Shown here in pieces: positions 59,201-64,000 of a DNA stretch of 64,000 nucleotides. Below the pieces are notes generated by a model, which saw nothing but the letters and a program-made list of their open reading frames with translations, made no database searches and was not told the DNA's origin. Positions within the stretch are counted from its first letter, which is position 1; each line of letters begins with the position of its first letter. A program made the translations under genes and the position numbers. Source of the stretch: Pleodorina starrii (lineage: Eukaryota; Chlorophyta; Chlorophyceae; Chlamydomonadales; Volvocaceae); assembly GCA_030267565.1 (NCBI GenBank), contig BRXU01000003.1:2960001-3024000 (forward strand), written 5' to 3'.

Positions 59201-59933
59201 AGGCAGGCGAGGGTCAACACAAGCTCTGCATTAAACCGTGTCGCAGCGAACCCAGCTCCCCCTCAAGCGCGTGCCCTAAGCCGCTTCGTACCCGAGCGGC
59301 CTATTAAGAGGTCTGCTTTGATGTGATGTGATATGATGTGATTTAATGTAATGTGATGTGATGTGATGGATACCTGCCACCTCATCCAACGCCTTGCCAG
59401 CCCATGCCCCTCACCGCGCCCTCACCCTTGCAATTGGTCATGCTCACGGCGATGCGCACGCCCTCGGCCGCCGCATTGGGCAGCGCGAGCCCGTGGCGAC
59501 TGCAGTACGGCTTTAACGCCTCGCGTACGACAGGAAGGCTGGCTCCAGACAGGAAAGAGAGCATCTGCTGCACCACCTGAGAGACGGAGAGGGAGCGGGC
59601 AGCGGTGGTGTAGGGTTTGTACGTGGGGCCCGGTGGACTCACGAGGGGGATACGGCAAGGGAGATGTGTGCGTGTCTTGAGGCGGGGAGGACTGGGGACC
59701 AGGTTGGTGGTTGGGTCTGCATGGGTGTGACGCACGCGTTAATTCACCTCTATTTGCTTGCGCTGGCAAGCGGTATGCAGCGGCGTGCCGGCGGTGCTGG
59801 AGAACACAGGCGTGGCGGCGCTGAGGAGCCAGGGGCAGCTGTGCAGCTTGTCCTGCAGCGCGTGGGTGCCACTGGTGGTCTTGAGGGACCTGTTAAGCTC
59901 CACCACGGCCAAAGAAGATGAACCGCAGCCCAT
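56241..59933 (-). CDS. Ankyrin-repeat RING E3 ubiquitin ligase, XBAT-like
   Basis: Exons on minus: 59933-59748, 59576-59426, 58956-58889, 58488-58352, 58022-57795, 57424-57344, and a last exon from about 57030-57090 to 56241. The N-terminus MGCGSSS fits N-myristoylation plus palmitoylation (membrane anchoring), as in plant XBAT proteins. Ankyrin pieces: GTPLHTACQRKQIEV, GQTPLMCACAAGCPELVKLL, RTALHYAAMAGSAPCIEALM, LHYAVFLDQES, STPLHFAALRGNVAIVRQLL. The last exon has a Gly/Ala/Ser linker and a C3HC4 RING: CGVC, GCGHGVCGRC, CPFCRREV. The RING recruits E2-ubiquitin and the ankyrin part binds substrate. Exon 58022-57795 needs a 1-nt shift near 57987: the spliced frame gives YIDARSVCGVTG, and the ankyrin continues in the next frame. 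The acceptor of the last exon is uncertain. Confidence 0.75.
59318..59369. repeat. GATGT-type microsatellite
   Basis: About ten GATGT/GTGAT-like pentamers with point variants, in an intron of the ankyrin-RING gene (between exons 59576-59426 and 58956-58889). Confidence 0.75.
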
Positions 59934-61740
59934 TGCGAGGAGCGCCGATGGACAGCAGCTGTAAGGCCTCCCGTAGCGGCTGCGCCTTGGCGGTTGAGGG
60001 TACCCTGGCCCCTGACGCCTGCAGGGCCGAATTGGGGCAACGTTTCGCTCTTAGGGTCCGGCGTTGTCTCAGTCCAAGCTAGGCGAGGCGTGCCCCCATA
60101 GTATCCTCGCCGCCAATGATTAGATTTCTGCCGTTTGCGCACTCGGTACCGGGCTGCTGCCGCGAACCCTATACAATCTATTACGACAGTGCACAAGCTG
60201 TGAAGCTTTTTGGCGTAGCCATCACTTCATATATATAATGCTAGCTGTGCAGCTCAGGTTGCTGCCGCTTGACAGGGAGGCATGGGTTGGAAAGCTCAAG
60301 CCGAGGACGGAACATGATACTTCGGCTTTTTAAGTGGCAACCATCCCGACGGACTGCTTTACGTATTGAGATTGACATTTTTGCCTGAGGCACCCATGTC
60401 AACGATGTAGCAGTTTGGGGGTTGGGAGCCGTTGTGAACTAATTATTGAGGCCCCGACCTACCTGAACTGTGCCTCGGGAGTGGATCTCGGCGTTGGCCA
60501 GCCGAATATGCTGTTCGACGGCGGTTAGACGGTTCTGTGAGATGCTCAAACGCCGGAAGTTTTTGCAGCCAGGCTTCACTGGCGGCGCATTCCAATGAAC
60601 TCGAAGTGGCAGCTCTATCCAAACCAGGCAAAGTATTGACTGTTGGCAAAGAGTGATTTGCTTGTTCGGTTGTCGAACGAAGGAATAAAAAACTGTAAGA
60701 TTCTTGGCACATGACGTACGGGGACATTATCCGTACCACTTGCGCTAGCGGTGCCGCGGTGCTACCTGCTAGCTGGCGGGGTGCTACCCGCACTTTTTTG
60801 TTGCGTTCAAAAGCGTTTTAAGCGGTTGAAATGCCAGCAAACATGGGAAGAACATGTACAGTGTGCCTGAAAGGGAGAAGGCGTGGTACCGGTATCGGTA
60901 CCTTTTCACGCCTCCAAATACTAGAGCCTCGTAATCTTGAGGTTACTCTGCAGTTGCGAAGCAAATGACGTCGAAATACATTGTCTGCTAGTGAAGTTGC
61001 GAAGCTAATGTGATCTTACCCTCCCGATGCAAGTCGTCCACAAGGCCACCTGGCTCGTCCCTTAAACAGCGACCGACCTCTAATTTGGGATCGTATGTCT
61101 GTGTGTGCGTCAGTTCTGTGTTCAGCAGTAACACCGACAGCGATGGAGGCCTAGCGGACTCCAACGGCTCGACATTTCGACTTCAAAACGATCAACCGCC
61201 AGGAATTCCCCTTGTCCATTTGCACCGTCTGGGCGCTCGTGCTTCTGTGCTGTCGCTCCTTTATGTCCGTTTAGGTTGGCCCTGCGGCGACGCAAGGGCG
61301 ATCTCAAGCAAGTTACAAATCACAAATCCGTTTGGAACGGGGAGAGTTCGTGAAAGCCGGGGGTCATGGACGGTTGATCGTAAGGGGTCGTTGGATGCGG
61401 TGCCGGCGGGTGCGAGTTGGTAGGGCCAATAGTCCGTCTGGTGGCGTTGCGCTGGGTCTGTTTGCACCTCATCTGTTAAAATGGTACAGTATGATTGCAG
61501 GCAGGGTTGTAGGTGTATGGGGGTAAGGTGTTGCGAGGTACCTTCGCCGCCCTCTCGTCGGTTCCATCGGTGCTCCTGCATGCCACACCCTATACACAAC
61601 GTGCCGAAGGACGCATAGGGCACGTGCGGAGCCCAGTTCTGTCAACCACCCAAGCCCATTGTGCGCGTTTTTCGTACATAAGGCAACGAAGGGTATCCAG
61701 CAAGCGCATTGGCATCATGTGTGTGCACGGTTGGGGCCGT
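59934..61740. other. Upstream region of the ankyrin-RING gene; no supported gene
   Basis: 1.8 kb. The near part should contain the promoter; TATATATA on the minus-gene side at about 60229-60238 is a weak candidate. A minus frame of ~116 codons at 60793-60443 has no domain. GGTACCG and CGGTACC at 60885-60902 form a small inverted repeat. A copy of the dispersed TTTGTCCGTCTGGGTTGG element lies at about 61250-61305. Confidence 0.4.
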
Positions 61741-61826
61741 AGGGGCTAGAGCCCCCCTTGAGGTGAAGGTTTCAGCAATCAGGGGAGATTGCTGGAACCC
61801 TCACCTCGAGGGGGGCTCTAGCCCCT
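61741..61826. other. Near-perfect long hairpin
   Basis: Left arm 61741-61780 (begins AGGGGCTAGAGCCCCCCTTG) and right arm about 61787-61826 pair over ~40 bp with one bulge and a few mismatches. The loop is about 6 nt (AGGGGA). Each arm also holds the inner palindrome GGGCTCTAGCCCC or its complement. It could be a foldback transposon remnant, a terminator-like structure or a small-RNA precursor. Chlamydomonas miRNA precursors are often long hairpins of this kind, but nothing here proves expression. Confidence 0.8.
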
Positions 61827-62542
61827 GCCAGCAATCATAAGTCTGGTCAAGAAGTAAATGCGATTTCAGTACAGATCCGACAACCCCCCGTTCCGATCGT
61901 CGTCCTGATATTGGTCTTTACTTGTCGTGAATTATGGCTTGACCGCAGGACCGCCCTCAGCCACACAAACTTTACTGAAAGCATTCAAGCTCGAACGCGC
62001 GTCGGAGAGCACTGCCGTGCTAGGTCTCCGGCCGTGGCCACTTGGCTTCCGGTGTTGCCCAGGCGTTCTAGCAAATTTCACGCGCATCTCTGCCGAAATG
62101 CTGCCCCGATAAGATAGGAGTTAATACGCTAGCGTGGTGCCATGCTGAAGAGGGGCCTAGCCTTCCCGCTTAGGACTCCATATATGGAGCAGTCAAATGC
62201 TTACTAATTTCTATGAGTACGCTCGAACGTTCTGATAAGGCCATGCAGTAAAACACGCCAGATTTCAATCTCTTCTACGGCCCCCGCGCGCCCTCCATTA
62301 GCATTGCCCATAAAGCATCGGCATCAGCCGTCCACGATGCACCCTGGTGGCAGGCGGGAAGGCGGCGGGAAACCGGCGCCGCCCCGACTCTTAATCCCTC
62401 CCCATACATGTTTCCTGACAGTCGAACGCTGGAATGTAACAGCAGAAGCATTCCGCCGCAGGTCTGTAACGTGCCCCCGAAAAGAAACGCTGCTTTGCCG
62501 CGGTAAAATCTACAAAGTTATAAAACAGCTGCTGCGGCGCGT

Positions 62543-62670
62543 GCTCACGTCACCCCGTGCACGCGCTCACGTCACCCCGTGCACGCGCTCACGTCACCCC
62601 GTGCACGCGCTCACGTCACCCCGTGCACGCGCTCACGTCACCCCGTGCACGCGCTCACGTCACCCCCTGC
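62543..62670. repeat. 22-bp minisatellite, ~6 copies
   Basis: Units start at 62543, 62565, 62587, 62609, 62631 and 62653 with sequence GCTCACGTCACCCCGTGCAC plus GC. The first five are nearly identical. CACGTCA resembles a bZIP-type G-box/CRE core, which recurs six times at 22-bp spacing. Confidence 0.9.
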
Positions 62671-62829
62671 AGATCGCTCGGCGATACAGTCCCTTAACAG
62701 CGCCCGCCCGTTCCGCTGCACGGGGGGTTGTTGTCACGCGTCAGGATCACCCGCTTAAGGCAAGTCGAGAGCCTCGGACCCCAGACCTGAGGGCTCTCCG
62801 GCCCGCTGCGCTCTAAGCGGAACCCGAGG

Positions 62830-63900
62830 TGTCCAACAGGTCCCTACGACAGCTGGCGCCGCTAGAGCAACCGCCGTGTTCGAGGATCCCGCTCCATCAC
62901 ACCGAACGTGGCCCTGTCCGGAGGGCTACGCCCCACCTCCCATCCCTATGGCCCCCTCCCTCCCCGCCACGTCCGGTGCGCAGGCCCTTGAGCAACGAAG
63001 AGATCCGTGCTCTCACGGCGGTGGCGGTGGTGGCGGCGGCGGCAGCCCTCCCCCGTCCAGCGGGGAGAGGGGCCCCGCGCTCCTGCCGGCGGACCGGGGC
63101 TTGGGAGGCACCCCCGAGCCGGCGGCCGGCGCTGTGGAACCGGCCGGCGCAGCGGCTGCCGCGGCTCTTCCGCCCTTGCTGCTGCTGCTGCTGCCGGAGG
63201 TTGACGTGGGAGTGGTCCCTCCGGGCGCTGGCCCACCGCCGGATGGGGCGGTGGCGGGGTCGCTGGCTCGTCGAGGCGCCGACGAAGATGACGACGTCCC
63301 CGGCGCGGCGCTGCCGCTGCGAGATTTGCCTGCAGCGCGGCGGGATGCATAGGCAGCAAACGGAACAAACGGTTCACGTACATTCCCGAGAGATTGGATC
63401 GCACGGACGGCCAGGCTCTTCCGGCACAGGCAATATCGGCGGCTTCGGAACGCAAGCTGCGCCCCTTTGCAGAGGCACAGGTTCACGTTAATCCCCCACA
63501 TTGCGCCGTCTCCTGTTGGCCCCCTGCCCGGCCCGTGCCACTCGCTCGCTCAAGTCTGTACCTGCGCTGCCTTGCCGCGTTGGTGCCCCTCCGCCTCCGG
63601 CCCCAGATGCTCCTCCCCCTGCACCTCCGCCGCCCGGCGACCCTGATACAGCTGCAACCGCTACCCCCGCTGGCTTCGCCGACGCACGCCCGCTGCCGGC
63701 GCTGGCCGGGGTGCCGCCGTCGATGGACGAGGACGCCGCACCCACCCCCGTTCGCGCTGCCGCTCCTCCTGCTGCTGTTGCAGGCAACGGCGGCGTTTGG
63801 CCTCTGCTATTGCCGCTGATGCTGGGAGCGCTGCCGCCCCTGGGGGTCTGGGAGGGTAGGGGGGTAACAGTCAGCGAGAGGAGCAGCGCACAGTCCTGAA
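62830..63900 (-). CDS. Possible low-complexity protein exons, gene may continue past right edge
   Basis: Tentative. On minus, 63850-63490 encodes a Gly/Ala/Ser-rich stretch (SSSIDGGTPASAGSGRASAK) after a plausible acceptor (CAGACCCCCAG) near 63840. 63335-63013 encodes a Ser/Gly/Pro-rich stretch ending in nine prolines and a stop, after an acceptor-like GCTGCAG. The two segments look like linker exons of one volvocine protein, but their phases do not join cleanly and plus-strand frames are also open. No domain is visible, and the exact limits and the strand are uncertain. Confidence 0.3.
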
Positions 63901-64000
63901 TATGCGGGAATGAGACGGAGTGGCTTGCATGGCGATGTCGCGACAAGGGCTCACGTGCTGGGCTTTCTGAACAACAGAACCGGCACATACGGTACTGGTA

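Noticed and set aside
60443..60793. 116-codon minus ORF upstream of the XBAT-like gene
   Set aside because: No domain, no matching splice partners, and average composition. It may be part of a long 5' UTR.
62304..62816. 170-codon plus ORF across the 22-bp minisatellite
   Set aside because: The repeat is not a multiple of three and cycles through all frames. No domain or splice evidence.

Overview
The window looks like nuclear DNA of a volvocine green alga (Chlamydomonas/Volvox/Gonium relatives). The reasons are GC-rich exons broken by many short introns, Ala/Gly/Pro-rich linkers, protein families typical of a flagellate of the plant lineage, and a tyrosine-recombinase retroelement resembling kangaroo of Volvox. 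The species assignment is inference.

The left 24.8 kb is repeat compartment. Positions 1-11.8 kb are a nested pile of 5'-truncated LINE 3' ends on both strands. Each has some or all of: a zf-RVT-type C-terminal coding segment, a GC-rich 3' UTR with an internal minisatellite, a conserved terminus and poly(A). They are interleaved with a second poly(A)-tailed retroposon and a ~206-bp C-rich satellite. From 11.8 to 19.4 kb lies tyrosine-recombinase (YR) retroelement DNA: a frameshifted YR fragment, then a 6.85-kb element (12551-19400) with split direct repeats, a degraded gag-like region on + and a 404-codon YR frame on -. From 19.4 to 24.8 kb there are a ~421-bp repeat, a long GTGAGTGC-type array and a GTCGC-rich satellite with ~310-330-bp higher-order spacing.

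The right 39 kb is gene territory. After a degraded zone (24.8-26.6 kb, with a tRNA-derived SINE) come four genes. (1) A 21-exon gene on - (41776-26653) reconstructs in frame to 1202 codons and is a NEK10-type kinase: ARM-like N-terminus, kinase domain with all catalytic motifs, and the C-terminal motif typical of NEK10. One intron holds a pure (ATT)~114 tract and another a SINE with a 13-bp target duplication. (2) A small 5-exon basic protein of unknown function on + (42414-44783). (3) A 13-exon Pumilio/PUF protein on + (45676-52497, 1317 codons), whose eight repeats carry the residues that read UGUAUAUA. (4) An ankyrin-repeat/RING protein on - (59933-56241) of the plant XBAT E3-ligase type, with an apparent 1-nt frameshift in one exon. 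A low-complexity region at the right edge may belong to a gene running out of the window.

The host genes are unrelated in pathway (cell-cycle/ciliary kinase, mRNA regulator, ubiquitin ligase) and do not form an operon-like unit. The clearest unusual items are the split-repeat YR retroelement with its recombinase on the opposite strand to the gag-like region, the full-length NEK10 architecture in an alga, the retroposon micro-insertions, and a near-perfect ~40-bp-arm hairpin at 61.74-61.83 kb.
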